Below are positions 44,480-55,937 of a stretch of 64,000 nucleotides of DNA, one piece after another. The number at the start of each line of letters is the position of its first letter. Within the stretch, counting starts at the first letter, position 1. The notes below the pieces were generated by a model. The model was not told where the DNA came from, did not search any database, and saw nothing but the letters and a program-made list of their open reading frames with translations. Location of the stretch: NCBI GenBank assembly GCA_029959085.1, contig JARWIR010000023.1:8817860-8881859 (forward strand). Reading direction: 5' to 3'. The position numbers were made by a program, and so were the translations under genes. The DNA is from Nemophila menziesii (Eukaryota > Streptophyta > Magnoliopsida > Boraginales > Hydrophyllaceae).

Positions 44480-45775
44480 TCAAAACTGATAGTTGTTCCT
44501 TTTATGCCTTTGTTGATAAGTTCCAGGATTTGCTGCCCCTTGTGGATTTGAGTATTGAAAGCCTGGATGATTTATGTTTTCATTTCCATACCCTTGACCA
44601 CCTGAATAGTTACCTCGCTGATTAACGAAGTATACGGATTCTGGGTTGTTGGCACATTCTTCCCAGCCATGATCATCTCCTCCACAACCAGAACATAATT
44701 CTGGTTCATTAACAACGTTTACCACAGCTTTATTCGACATTAATAATTGTTTCAATTTGTTCTCAAGTGCATCAATCTTGGCGTTCAATGCAGTTTCTGT
44801 ATCCAAATTCAAAGTACCTCTTTCCTAAGCTCTAACCGATGATTTTGAGTATTTCCAACTCATTTCATTCTTCACAAATCGGTCCATGATAATCAGAGCT
44901 TGATCAGTTGTGACCATCATGAGACCATCTTGGCACATAGTATCGATTTTGTCTTTCGCAGCATCACCTAAACTTCGATAAAATATTCCAAGTTGTAATT
45001 CAAGGGAGTACCCATGTAATGGGCACTTGCGTAATAATGTTTGAAAACGAGTCCATGTAGCACCTACAATTTCTCCTGGCTCTTGGCGAAAATATACGAT
45101 ATCTAATTGCCCACTAAGTCGAACACTTTGAGGATAGTACCTATCGAAAAAGGCTGTCTGAAGTTGATCCCAAGTCACAATCGCGTTGTGTGGCTGTTGA
45201 TCATACCACTCACTTGCTCCTCCGGTGAGGAAGAATGGAAACATATGAAAGTACATTTGTTCTTGGGTTACTCCAGGGGTGACATATGCATCACAGATTT
45301 GCATAAACTTGTACATAGCACGTATAGGATCTTCACGAGCTGCACCACTATACTGTCCCACGGTTGTAAACTGGTTGATCATCCCTGCGTCTGGTCTAAA
45401 TCGAACTCCTTGAATTGCAGGAGGACGGAGTCCTAGTGGTGGTAGAAGAAAAGGTCCATGGTTGTTTGGTTGAAAGATCTGCGGTCCATGATCTTGAAGT
45501 ACTCCACCATTATTCTTGACTTGTTGTTGATTTCCGGGAGGAGCTGGTAATTGGACTCCTACCGGTGGAATTGGTAATTGAACTCCTACCGGTGGAGCTA
45601 TTGGGAGACCGTTGTCATCCAACTGAATCTCGGGATCTTGAATCACGGGATCTTGAGCATTATCTTCTGCCATTGCTTTTTCTAACCTTGCTTGTTTTCT
45701 TCCTTCTTTATCTCTTTTGTTTTTCTCTCGAACTAGGCTTTCGTGATTATCAAGGATCACGATATCTCCAAGCAT
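44480..45775 (-). pseudogene. Athila gag (capsid and zinc knuckle)
   Basis: Capsid polyprotein from an ATG at 45775 (MLGDIVILDNHESLV); a second ATG at 45673 (MAEDNAQDP) corresponds to the start in the split copy. It has a proline-rich leader with two near-identical VGVQLP repeats, capsid sequence GAAREDPIRAMYKFMQICDA, FFLTGGASEWYDQQPHNAIV, FDRYYPQSVRLSGQLDIVYF and CPLHGYSLELQLGIFYRSLG, and a CCHC knuckle CSGCGGDDHGWEEC near 44690. In-frame stops lie at 44825-44827 and 44480-44482. SEWYDQQ is the site equivalent to where the young element is inserted in the split copy. Confidence 0.9.
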
Positions 45776-45899
45776 ATACCAAAACCTGTAAATCTGAGAA
45801 AGCAAGAAGAACCCAAAGCGTAAAACTGAAAAGTAAAAATTAAAACTAAAAACTAGCAACTAAAACACTTACGGCTAACACCGTGGTCACACGCTACCG

Positions 45900-45917
45900 T
45901 CCCCGGCAGCGGCGCCA
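45900..45917 (-). promoter_or_regulatory. Primer-binding site of the Athila element (tRNA-Asp)
   Basis: Minus strand TGGCGCCGCTGCCGGGGA, identical to the site of the non-autonomous family (16781-16798). Confidence 0.9.
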
Positions 45918-45923
45918 AAAACT

Positions 45924-47713
45924 TGGTGTCTCCTAGTGTGATCTAAATAAACACACCTAAAAAGGCACGACACGTACCGCAAGTGTACGGGTCGTCCAAG
46001 TAATATCCGGTAAATGGGATTTCGATCTCAGGGACGGATTAGGTATGATTAAAGTGTTATGCAAATAAATGGAAATAGTTGCTTGAATGAAAATTGAAAG
46101 TAAAGAAAAAGATTTTTATTTTGTTTTTAATTAAGGGACTAAAGTGCAATTGAAGTAAATATTAAACTAAAATTAAAACTAATGCAAGAAAGTAAATGTG
46201 AAGAGACTAAAAGATGAGAGAATAGTACTTGAGTCACGCTAGGTTTCACCAAAATAAACATAATTAATGCTTCTTCTAAGGGACAAATTAGTAACTAGTA
46301 ATAGTCGGGATTCTAGATTCTCCTAACCCTCGTCAGGGTGGACTTAGGAGCTATTCTCAGGTGTTACAAACCCCGCCAGGGCGATCATAATCCACCTTTG
46401 AATGTCAGGTTCTCTACCCAATTGGCTATAAGATTAACTAAGTCCGTCAGGATCAATAATTTCTATCTTACGTTTATTACCTATGTCAGTAATTAAACCC
46501 CCCCATCAAGATGATCCAATCGCCACTAATTGGAATAGCTCAATTACTCAAACCTATGTTTAATTGGCCAAATTAAATATAGTGAAATTAACTTACGATA
46601 ACAAACAATACTAAATTACTAAATTTGAATTAAATTATGACAAATCCCAAATCAGAAAACATCAACTAAATAAATTAAGGTTCAACCCTTACAGCGATTC
46701 TCAAGCACTTAAGAAGTTTAGATCATAATGGAAAATAAAACTAAAACAATGAAATTAAAAGACATAATATTTTATAGAAAGAAAATAATAAAACCTAATC
46801 AAGAGGTTGGGGTTGGCTTGAATTGGAGATATAGACAGTCTCCAGCTCTCAGCTTTCTTCCTTCCTGCTTGCTCTGACTTGAATCCTTAAGCCTCTTTGA
46901 TAATCATATGAAGTGTGTGAAAGTAGGAGGTTAAGGGGTGTATTTATAGGTGTTGGAGGACCCTAGGTCGAATTTTCTTGGAGTGGAAGACAAGTCAAGG
47001 ACTCTCAAATTCGTAGCTCTAAAAGATAAGATTCTGCTGATTTGATTTGGTCATATCTTTTTCAAAACTTATCCGTTTGAGAAGTTCCAATATATGAAAC
47101 TTCTTGTCTTGGAAAGAGCTTTCTATTGGTGCAGACCACTCGTCCAGAATCCATGCAAATCTTTTATTATGATTTAATCTCTAACACGTGGCTGGATTTT
47201 CAGATTTCAAAAGGCAGCTTTATCTTTTCCTCCTTTGAATAAATCTTTCCTAAATCTTCTTATTTCAATGTAAATCTTCTTTCCTTTCATCTTTATCTTG
47301 ACTTGGCCTCTAAGTAATTACCATTTATCTTTTAAAGCTTCACATTAAATAAATAATTAAACCGCATATGCTTAAAAAGAATAAATCAAGAAATCAAGAA
47401 ATCGAAATAGGAAAGTGTACTCTAAAAATAGAAACTCGACTCAAAATCATTTCCTAACACTCTAAAATACACTAAGACATTATTCTCACTTCTTCTCCTT
47501 GGATTGGTCTTTCATAAGATTCAAGAACCAATTAACTTTGCATTAAAATAGTCAAATTTACGCACAAAAGCTCAGATTCTGCAAATAGTTAATTTACAAG
47601 GGGAGGAAGTGCAATATGATCAATTAAGCCTAAAAGTCTATCAAATCAGTCATTTATTCACCTAAAAGGATGTCTCCAAGGGGCTAATAATTAGAACAAA
47701 TCGGGAGACATTA
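45924..47713 (-). repeat. 5' LTR of the Athila element
   Basis: About 1.79 kb, starting TGGTGTCTCC on the plus strand and ending GGGAGACAT(TA). It differs widely in the middle from the 1.53-kb LTR of the non-autonomous family but shares ends, the CTCAGGGACG-like block near the inner side and the TATA block. Confidence 0.85.
46941..46950 (-). promoter_or_regulatory. LTR TATA box of the Athila element
   Basis: CCTATAAATA on the minus strand, in the same GGTGTATTTATAGGTGTT block as in the non-autonomous LTRs. Confidence 0.6.
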
Positions 47714-50340
47714 CGGTCCCATCCACGAATCTTTAAAACTTCGTGGCCTATTCTCGCGTTTGTGAGCTTTCCATAGAACTTCATGGCCAACCCCAAACTC
47801 AATGTTTGGCTCAGTATCCACAGGCTTTAAGTGGATCTTCTCAGGATGGACTTTGTGATGTGAAAGGCTGTGGATGACAGGAACGGTGGGATCTAACTTC
47901 CTCGGTTTCTTACCCAAGACATAAAAGGTCTCGGACACATTCTTTGCATGAAGGGTGATGGGCCCTTCTTGGAAGTTGATCACACTTTGACTTGTAGCCA
48001 TGAAAGGTCGTCCAAGTATGATTGGAACCTGCTTATCTGCATCAAACTCAAGAATAACAAAGTCAGTAGGGATGGCGATATTACCTGCACGGACTAGGAC
48101 GTCCTCCACTGTTCCCCATGTCCTTTTCACTGAGTTGTCAGCAAACTGCAACTTCACTGGAGTCTTCTCTGATTTCTAAAGTCCAAGTCTCTCAAACACG
48201 GACTTAGGCATAAGATTCACACCAGAACCCACATCGTACATCGCTTTCACCTTGAGCATACCATGTAATTGAATAGGAAGGTTGAAACTTCCCGGATCTT
48301 TACGCTTTGGTGGTAGCTCTCTTTCACTTCTTCTTGAAACCCTCAGGTTCTCTCTTGGGATCTCTACACTCGCTTCTTTTTCAGGAATAACTTGCGTAAA
48401 AACTTGTTGCGGTGTAAGTCCTCTCTTCGCAATCTCAAGCATTTGTGCGTCGATATTTTCAGGTTGATACGCCTCTACAAATGTCTTGAGTACAGTGTCA
48501 TCGTTAGAATTTGTATCAGGAATAGTTGATGACACTGTTTGTACCATATGTGGCGATTCCACATTCTCTTCTTCTTTCTCCTCATGCACAGCAGATGCAA
48601 CTTCATCTTCGACTGTTGATTCCTCCTCTGAGGCTTCTTTCTCTTTCTCTTTAGCCAGCTCAGCTGCGTAATCCACTACCGATTGAATCTCCTCTTGCAT
48701 CTTCCTCAGTAGTTGTATAAATTCGGCTTTCTCTGCTGAATCGTCCTCCAGATGAATTTCAGAACAGTCAGATTCCACGGGGCTAGAATTGGTTAGTTCT
48801 TCTTTAGTACTCGGAACTTCCATGGCACTAACGGCAGCATGCGGTGCTTCCTTCTTTTCTTCTTCAATTTCAAGGCATATAGCCTTGCAAGCTTCGAACC
48901 CAACATTGTTTTCACCTCCTTCGATTGCCTTTACTTCCTTTTGTTCTACCAAATTTGTTAAAACTTCGTTTAATTGTTTCACTTGAGTACTTAACATTTG
49001 AAGTATGGCATCGCGTCCTCTGACCTTTTCATCCTGAGCATTCATAGTCGTGGTCAAACGGTCCAGAGCTTGTGCTATCTGTTGATTGTCTATAGATCCT
49101 TCTTGAGGATACTGAGGTAAAGCTTTCTGATCTAATGAATCGGTATAGGCATCTTGAGCAGGTTGTTGTGGGGGAGCAGGTCTATTCTGATATTGATTTT
49201 GGTACTGACCTCTCTGTTGGAAAGAGTTGTTCTGGGGGCGCGGTTGATAATGACCAGGATTAGTGGCCCCTTGTGGATTTGAATACTGCATACCCGGATG
49301 GATTCGGTTGCCCCATCGGTTGGATATAAAGTAAACAGATTGCGGATTTGATTCGCACTCTTCCCATGTATGATTGTTAACCCCACATTGTTGACAACCT
49401 TGTGCTTCTTGTACTACGTTTGCAGCGGCTAAATTCTTTTCCATAGCTATTTTCAGCTCTTTGATTTGATTTTCTAAAGCGGATATCTGAGATGAGTTCG
49501 CAGTTTCTGCGTCTAAACGAAGCGTTCCTCGGGTCTTTGCTACAGAAGCTCACGTTGAAGGCCAACTTCTTTCTTGTTCCATAATATTCTCTAACACCTC
49601 GGAGGCTTCATTGTGATTCATGGACACGAAATTACCCTTTCCAATGTTATCCACCTTCTCTCTACCTTTATCATTAAGACCTTCATAGAACATAGCAAGT
49701 TGTAGAGCAGGTGTATAACCATGGAGCGGACATCTAGTTAATTTTTGTTGAAACCTTGTACATGCTTCTCCCACTGTTTCTCCATCTTCTTGGCAAAATC
49801 TTGCAAGCTCGGTTTGATCTTTAAGTCTCATGCTCTTCGGATAAAATCGGTTAAAGAACGCGGCTTGAAGTTCTCTCCAAGAATGAATGGTTCCATGTGG
49901 TTGTCTTTCAAGCCAATCGCTAGCTCTTCCGGTCAAGAAAAACGAAAACAAATGACAATACAGTTGCTCGTGTGTAATGCCAGGAGTAATGTAGGCATCA
50001 CAAATCTGTATGAACTTCTGAATCGCTTTTACCGGATCTTGTATTGCTGTACCAGTATAGAGCCCGAAACTTTGGAATTGACTGAGCATACCCGGATCGG
50101 GTCTAAATTTGATATTCGGAATCTTAGGAGGGCGGTAACCGATGGGTTGAACATGGAATGGTACATTAAGGCCAGGAAGGTCTTGTTCAACTCGGTTTGT
50201 TGATTATTAAGGTTATTCTGCCCATTACCTCCTCCTGCTGTTTATTGTTGTCCATCTTGTCCACCGAGTGGTGGATCTTGAGCACCAAGGGGAGGATCTT
50301 GTTGATTCCCTCCAAGTGGTGGATTTAGTTGGGTTGCCAT
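47714..50340 (-). pseudogene. Gag-protease-integrase-tail ORF, second non-autonomous copy
   Basis: A second copy of the fusion polyprotein, starting at an ATG (50338-50340, MATQLNPPLGG) with a different glycine/proline-rich leader. It shows capsid (DPVKAIQKFIQICDAYITPG, LTGRASDWLERQPHG), zinc knuckle CQQCGVNNHTWEEC near 49370, acidic linker, protease (MYDVGSGVNLMPKSVFERLG, VPIILGRPFMAT) and integrase tail (GHEVLWKAHKRENRPRSFKD). Stops at about 49547, 49446, 48177 and 50205-50250 break it. It ends at WMGP, where the Athila LTR is inserted; the last 40 or so residues are missing. The same protease-to-integrase-tail junction proves the deletion of RT and integrase core is ancestral to the family. 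Confidence 0.85.
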
Positions 50341-50572
50341 TGCTCTTCTTAAGGCTCTTTCCTCACGAACTCGTTTGTTGTAAGGTTTGAAGCTCCTCTC
50401 AGGTTCCGATAAAGGAGGCCAAGAATTAAACACTGTGAGACCTGAAAAAGACTAAAGCAAACAACAAGCGTAAATCTGAAAAAATAAAAACTAAAAACTA
50501 AAGACTGAAAAGTAAAAACTAATTAAAAACTACTACTCGAAATAGATAACCCACATGCTAACGAGACACAAG

Positions 50573-50590
50573 TCCCCGGCAGCGGCGCCA
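50573..50590 (-). promoter_or_regulatory. Primer-binding site (tRNA-Asp), left unit
   Basis: TGGCGCCGCTGCCGGGGA on the minus strand, directly beside the LTR at 50597. Confidence 0.88.
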
Positions 50591-50596
50591 AAAACT

Positions 50597-52126
50597 TGGT
50601 GGTGCCTAGGGTGTGATAAAAATAAGATAAAATTAAGCCAAGAAACTACGCACTCTCACCCTAGACAGGCACAGTACTGCAAGTATTACAGGACGTATGC
50701 AAGTTTTAGTTAGTAAGTTGAGTTCGTTCTCAGGGACTTAAGTGTGTTAATCGCAAGAGTAGAAATAACGAGTAAAAGTAAATAATTAAAAGACAGAAAA
50801 TAAAAGCAATTGATTTTCGAGATTAAGGATTAAAACTAATTTAAACTAAGAAGATAAAGACAATAAAATAAAAGATTAAGAATATGAGATGAGAAGTATA
50901 GCATAGGTTTTGCTAGTATGTACTAATCCTTCTAATTCTATCTATGAATCTAGTTAATAAGGGAGAATATTAGCTCTTGGTATACTTAGTCAGGATTCTA
51001 AATTCTCATACCTTAGACCTTGAGAGCGACTAAGGGGGCTACGGCACAACCAAGAACTGATTTAAGATAGGGTTATCAAACGCCACTAAGGCCCTAAACA
51101 AATACTGCAATCCTGGTGATATGGTGGTTAAAACAAACCCTAATGACTATCTAGTTAGAATCATGTTTTGTCAGAACTAATATCGACACTAGAAATTATG
51201 TGGTGGTTCAATAGTTAAACACCCAGTTACGGTGACCATCTAACTACTATTAAAACAATCCTAAAGTGATCAGTTCTAGGAAAGACAATAAATCAAAACA
51301 CATAAACAAATATAAGTAATTAGCTAATATCAGATTAAAACATATAATTCCCAAAGAAACTTAGATAGAAGAATTAGAATTCATAGTTTATACATGATGC
51401 AAAACCCAAGCTATGGGATGTTTAGTTCATACCTGAAGGAAATAAACTAAAAGAAATTACAAAAGACATCATCTTGCTCTCTACAAATAAACTGGAAGAA
51501 TAAAACCTTAAGAACTAATTACTATGAATCAAGGATGATTTACAAGTGATATAAGGGTGTATTTATAGGTGTTTAGAAGACCTAATTCGTTTTCTTTAAG
51601 GTAATGGACTTCTAGCCCAACTCAAATTCGTATGGAAATAAAGATAAACACTGCTGGACCGTTTTGAGCATATCTTCTTCGTTATTGGTCGGTTTGAGCT
51701 CCATAAGATACCAAAAGAATCGTAACAGAATTATCTATGTCTTTAAAGAAGGAAATCACCAAAATCGGCTTATTTCTTAGGTAAAAACCCACATCTTTGG
51801 ACGTGTATGCAGAATCCCAGATTTAGGCAGCTTTTCCTTTTCCATCTTTTTAGCTTTTGTTTCCTTATCTCCAATTACCATGCTAATCTCTTTCCATAAG
51901 TTGTAGTCTTTGACTTGGACTCTAATTAATCTCCATAATTATCTTTAAAGCTTCACACTAAAATAAACAATTAAACCCAATATGCTCTAAAAATAATAAT
52001 TCAACAAATCAAGACTCAAAATAGGAAAGTGCACTAGAACTCAAGAAAATCGACATTATTGACTTCTAAAACACTAAAAATGATGTCTCATCCTAACATA
52101 AATCTATCACAAATGAGGAGACATCA
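50597..52126 (-). repeat. Shared LTR of the two joined non-autonomous elements
   Basis: 1530 bp, starts TGGTGGTGCC and ends GAGACATCA. Several percent different from the LTRs of the young element, with small indels. TATA block at 51560-51569 (minus). Confidence 0.92.
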
Positions 52127-53716
52127 AGACCCCCAACTCAAAGTTGTATCGTCCCGATACAATAAAGATAAAAACAAAGGGAAGTCTATAAATACACACT
52201 TATAAAATTCTTAACACAATGGGAAAAACATAGCAGAATATATAGAATAAACCTAAAGCACATAACTCGGAAAATTTCATGCAATAATATTCACAAACTA
52301 CATACCTGTACACTTCTCATATCCACAGTCAACACGGCTTGAATTCAAGATCAGATTAGTTTCGCAATGTAAGAAGGATTGGGACTTTACTCAGTTCCCC
52401 AAGAGAGCTATAGATTGTTCATCAAACCTCACTAGTATTCCAAGATCCACTCAACTACTCTCTAATGGTTTAATCACTTCTCAAGTACATAGAAAAGAAT
52501 CACAAGGTCTTTAAGGTTGTAATTTAGGCTTAGGGATGATATGATAGTATATTTGGATAATTTGGAGTGAGCTTTTGGCTCTCTCCTCACTAGCCATCAA
52601 CGAATCGCCCTGGAGCTTGAGTTACTCTCATAAAACGTTTCTCACTCAACCCAATGAATTCCTTGATGCACAATTTAGTATCCCTAATAACCCAATTAAA
52701 GCTTAAGATGTTCACATAAAAATTCCACTTTGCCGGTCCGAATATATATATTTTATTTTCTTTTTAAAGCAATTTCTATAGCTATGACTCTCTTTTAATG
52801 TTGAGATATCACGCTATTTTCTCATATATATATATTTTTTCTTTTAATGCCCTTGTTGGCAACATTAGCTCGAAGCTTCTTTTTCATTCACTATTACCCC
52901 GGCAAAGGGTTACAATAAAAATCTGTGAATCATCATTAATACTAAGCACAAAGCACAATTAATAAGCTCAAAAATCCCAACAAAATAACAATTCCCATAA
53001 TGGTGGACCCACCACCCCAAACTCAAGCTCTAAAACAACTGTCTATGCATCGCGATTCGAGTGCGGGTCATATGGAAAAGTCCTAAAATCTAAAGGATAT
53101 GGCTATTAATGTGTTTCAATAAAAGGCTTTAGAAAGGCTAGAAGGGGCTGAGAAGGATATAGCATCAAAAATAAAAAATCACAAGGTGAGAAGGTATAAA
53201 AAGGTTTCAAAGGCTTCAAAATATGAAAGAACCGCCTTGATCACTTTCTACATTATGCAATTTCGTTATTTTCTTACCTTTAGCACTTTAGTCAAATGGT
53301 TTGTCAACTAGCTTGGGTCTCACGGCCTACACACTTCTCAAGGTTTCCTGAGATCAAACATACTTTCTATCGCATTGCTCACTAATCTTTTCTTTACTAT
53401 CAACGTGTGTTTTCCTGCAAATACTCAAAGCATACAAATACATAGCTCATAAACATATTACTTACTATCATCAATCTACTGAGCTTATGCTTTCAAGCTA
53501 TTAAACACATTCTATACATAATTCCCATGCATCAAAAAATTTTAATTTCTACCTAAAAACAGAAAAATGGAGATGAGAGACAATGAATCCCCACACCCCT
53601 AACTCAAAAATGAGCCGTGTCCCCACGACTCGAAAAAGACTCGAAACAGAAATTAAAATTAGCAGATAAACATATTTGCAGAAATGGTAAGGAAGAAAGA
53701 GAACATATTCTCGAGG
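52127..53716 (-). other. 3' noncoding region of the right non-autonomous unit
   Basis: Same ordered conserved blocks as 10126-11717, including the hairpin at 52144-52162 and the CATCGCGATTCGAGTGCGGG block near 53048. Confidence 0.7.
52144..52162. other. Hairpin next to polypurine tract, copy C
   Basis: TTGTATCG-TCC-CGATACAA, same as copy A. Confidence 0.85.
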
Positions 53717-54915
53717 CTATTGCCTCGCATCATTGATATCCAAGGTTGGAATTGCTGGACCTTTCGTTAATTGCTCAAGGAGTTTCATGATGTGCAATTG
53801 ATTAGCGTTGATTTGTGCCACATCATTGACTAAAGAAGTTTGAGCTGCTTCGAACTTTGTTAAACGCTCCTCCATCTTCTCTTGCCAAGTTTGCTCCTTT
53901 TCTTCTTTCGAGACTTGAGTAGAACTCGCTCTTCGAAAGATATCCTTGATCCAAGCATTATCAATATAACTCCCTTTAAATTCGAGTTTCTCTTCTTCAC
54001 CCAATGTTACATTTGCTTTTCGCACAAGACACGTGATCATAGTTGGAAATTTAATATTATAAACTGATTTAGGAGAGACCGAGAATCGTGTCACCTCCTC
54101 ATAGATCAACTGTGCCACATCAACTTCTTGTCCTCTCAAAATACAATCCAAAAGTAGAGCGTACTTCATAGTCACATCCAAAGTTCGTGTGTTTCCGAAG
54201 ATATTAGGGACAAGGAAATTGTGCCAAATTCTAGCATCCGTTTGAAGATATTTGTAAGGCCAAGGTGCCTTCAATTCTCCCTTATGTGATTGCACTTTCT
54301 CTTTGTCTAATACATGCTCAAAAAGTAATTCCTCATCAAAGATTTTTCGTTTAGCAACCGCTTCTTCAAATTTGCAACAACCTTTCAATTTCTTAAACTT
54401 GAAGTGGTTTCTAATCTCCTCAACTGTGAAAGGAACTAACTTTCCTCTAATCGGAACACAACCTTTACTATCTCGGCTAAAGAGGCCTAAATAGATCTCC
54501 AAAACTAACTCTGGACATAATTCAGAACGGCTTACCATGAACGTAGACCAACCCAATTTCTCACCAAGCTCTAAGAGTCTCTTGTATTCTCCATCTCCAA
54601 CTTCTTCCTTGAATACTTTCTCATAGGCAAAAGGTAGATCTTTTAACTGTTTCTCTGCAGACATCTTCAAGGCCCTTGAAGTATCCTCTTTCTCTATGGG
54701 TGCAAGATCTTGTTGAGGTTGTGTTTTCTCCTTTGCATAATAATAAAGCTTTTTTCCATTACGATCAAACAAAGGTATCCCACTCTTCTCAACTTTATCT
54801 TATCCCTTTTATTTAGAACTAGAACCTTTGTCAATTGATTTCTTCTTGTTTAAATCCAATCCCTTTTACTCCTCACCTCCCTCTTGCTAGCTAAAATTGT
54901 TGTTCTATTAGTCAT
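53717..54915 (-). CDS. Second ORF of the right non-autonomous unit
   Basis: About 350 codons open, clearly orthologous to 11718-12872: AEKQLKDLPFAYEKVFKEEV, GWSTFMVSRSELCPELVLEI, PIRGKLVPFTVEEIRNHFKF, WPYKYLQTDARIWHNFLVPN, LRGQEVDVAQLIYEEVTRFS and the coiled-coil end. Many substitutions separate the two copies, yet the body has no stop or frameshift, while the gag ORF of the adjoining unit is broken. The shared ATG (54913-54915, MTNRT) is two nucleotides out of phase with the body, and small indels near 54800-54880 interrupt the lysine-rich start. The body begins from a non-ATG codon. Whether it is translated is uncertain. Confidence 0.65.
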
Positions 54916-55937
54916 CTTCAATTAACCCCCAACTCAAAGCCTTAGCAACCCTTGAAATTTGAACTTGTGAATTAATGGTTGAACAAGCTTGATTTGGCCT
55001 AGGATAGGTGAATTGGTGATGAATCTCTATGTGGGTGAGGTGGATTTGTAATGGGTTGGCTTATATTTTAGAAATTGTAGGATGAATTTGTGAAATTTTT
55101 GGCTCTTGATTCTTCAATTTGAATGGATTTGGTGATGATTGGGTGTTTGATTCTCTCTTGTAATGATGTGGAGAGAAGATTTGATGTGTTTTTCTTGATG
55201 ATTGGGTAGTGTTTTGGTGATTGGTGAAGGTTTTGATGAGCTTCAATGGGGTTAGGAGAGTTTTGGAGAAGAGAAAGAGGCTTTGGGTTTATAAAATTCG
55301 AAACTAAAAAGCTTAATACCTCCTTTATACACAAATCCCGTAGGTTTTTCTCTCTCTGGCGGCGCTGCGGACTACCCCTGCGGACCATGGGTACACCGCA
55401 GGGTAGTCGGCGACATCTGATGCTCGAAAATTTTTGCTCACTGGATAACACCCGTGGTAGGACCCGTGGCACGTGTTTTTGAGCTGCGGACCATGGCGCG
55501 GTACACCGGAGGGTACCCCACGCCTGATGTAGCTTTCCACGTCAAAATACCCGTGAACCTACCCCGTGGCACGTGTTTTTGTCGCGCGGACCATGGCACG
55601 GTGCATGGGGTAGTCCGCGGGTCAATTTTTCTCGGTTTCTGGACACGACCCGTGGCTCCACCCGTGGTACGGGTTTTGACCCTGCGGACTAGGGCTGCGG
55701 ACTAGGGGTAGTCCGCGGGGGTCATTCCTTCACTCCGAAATTTTTTCCTCGCGTCCCTAACTCGATTTCTCTGATTCCTACACACCAAAAACACTAATAC
55801 CTTTCCCAAATATGCATTATCAACTAAAAACAACTAAACTAAACATAAATTAAAGACATAAAAACTAAAAAACTACGGGTTGTCTCCCGTACAACACTTT
55901 TGTTTAACGTCTTTCAAAGCTAGGCGTGTTACCTCTG
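54916..55937 (-). other. Leader with GC-rich repeats, right unit
   Basis: AT-rich stretch to about 55340 without a supported gene, then a GC-rich cluster at 55345-55730 with CCCGTGGCACGTGTTTTTG, GCGGACCATGG and GGGGTAGTCCGCGGG words. Confidence 0.65.
55345..55730. repeat. GC-rich near-palindromic repeat cluster, copy C
   Basis: Third occurrence of the same short GC-rich words in a rearranged order. Confidence 0.8.

Larger units (their letters stand above)
37304..47713 (-). mobile_element. Athila-type Ty3/gypsy element, near complete but dead
   Basis: Minus-strand element with a 5' LTR (45924-47713), tRNA-Asp primer site, gag, protease, RT-RNase H, integrase, a downstream small ORF and a long 3' noncoding region; its 3' LTR is truncated at 36991. 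Domain order gag-PR-RT-RH-IN and the tRNA-Asp primer identify Athila-type gypsy. It is inactivated by four in-frame stops, a frameshift between protease and RT and a deletion of the RT active site. Its right LTR interrupts a non-autonomous gag-PR-IN-tail ORF at 47714. Confidence 0.9.

Noticed and set aside
18716..44827. Stops at nearly the same place in both autonomous-type gag copies (18716-18718 and 44825-44827), suggesting programmed readthrough
   Set aside because: Aligned from the shared GTLN segment, the stops fall in adjacent, not identical, codons (TAA and TAG), and the young non-autonomous gag has no stop there. Independent decay is simpler.
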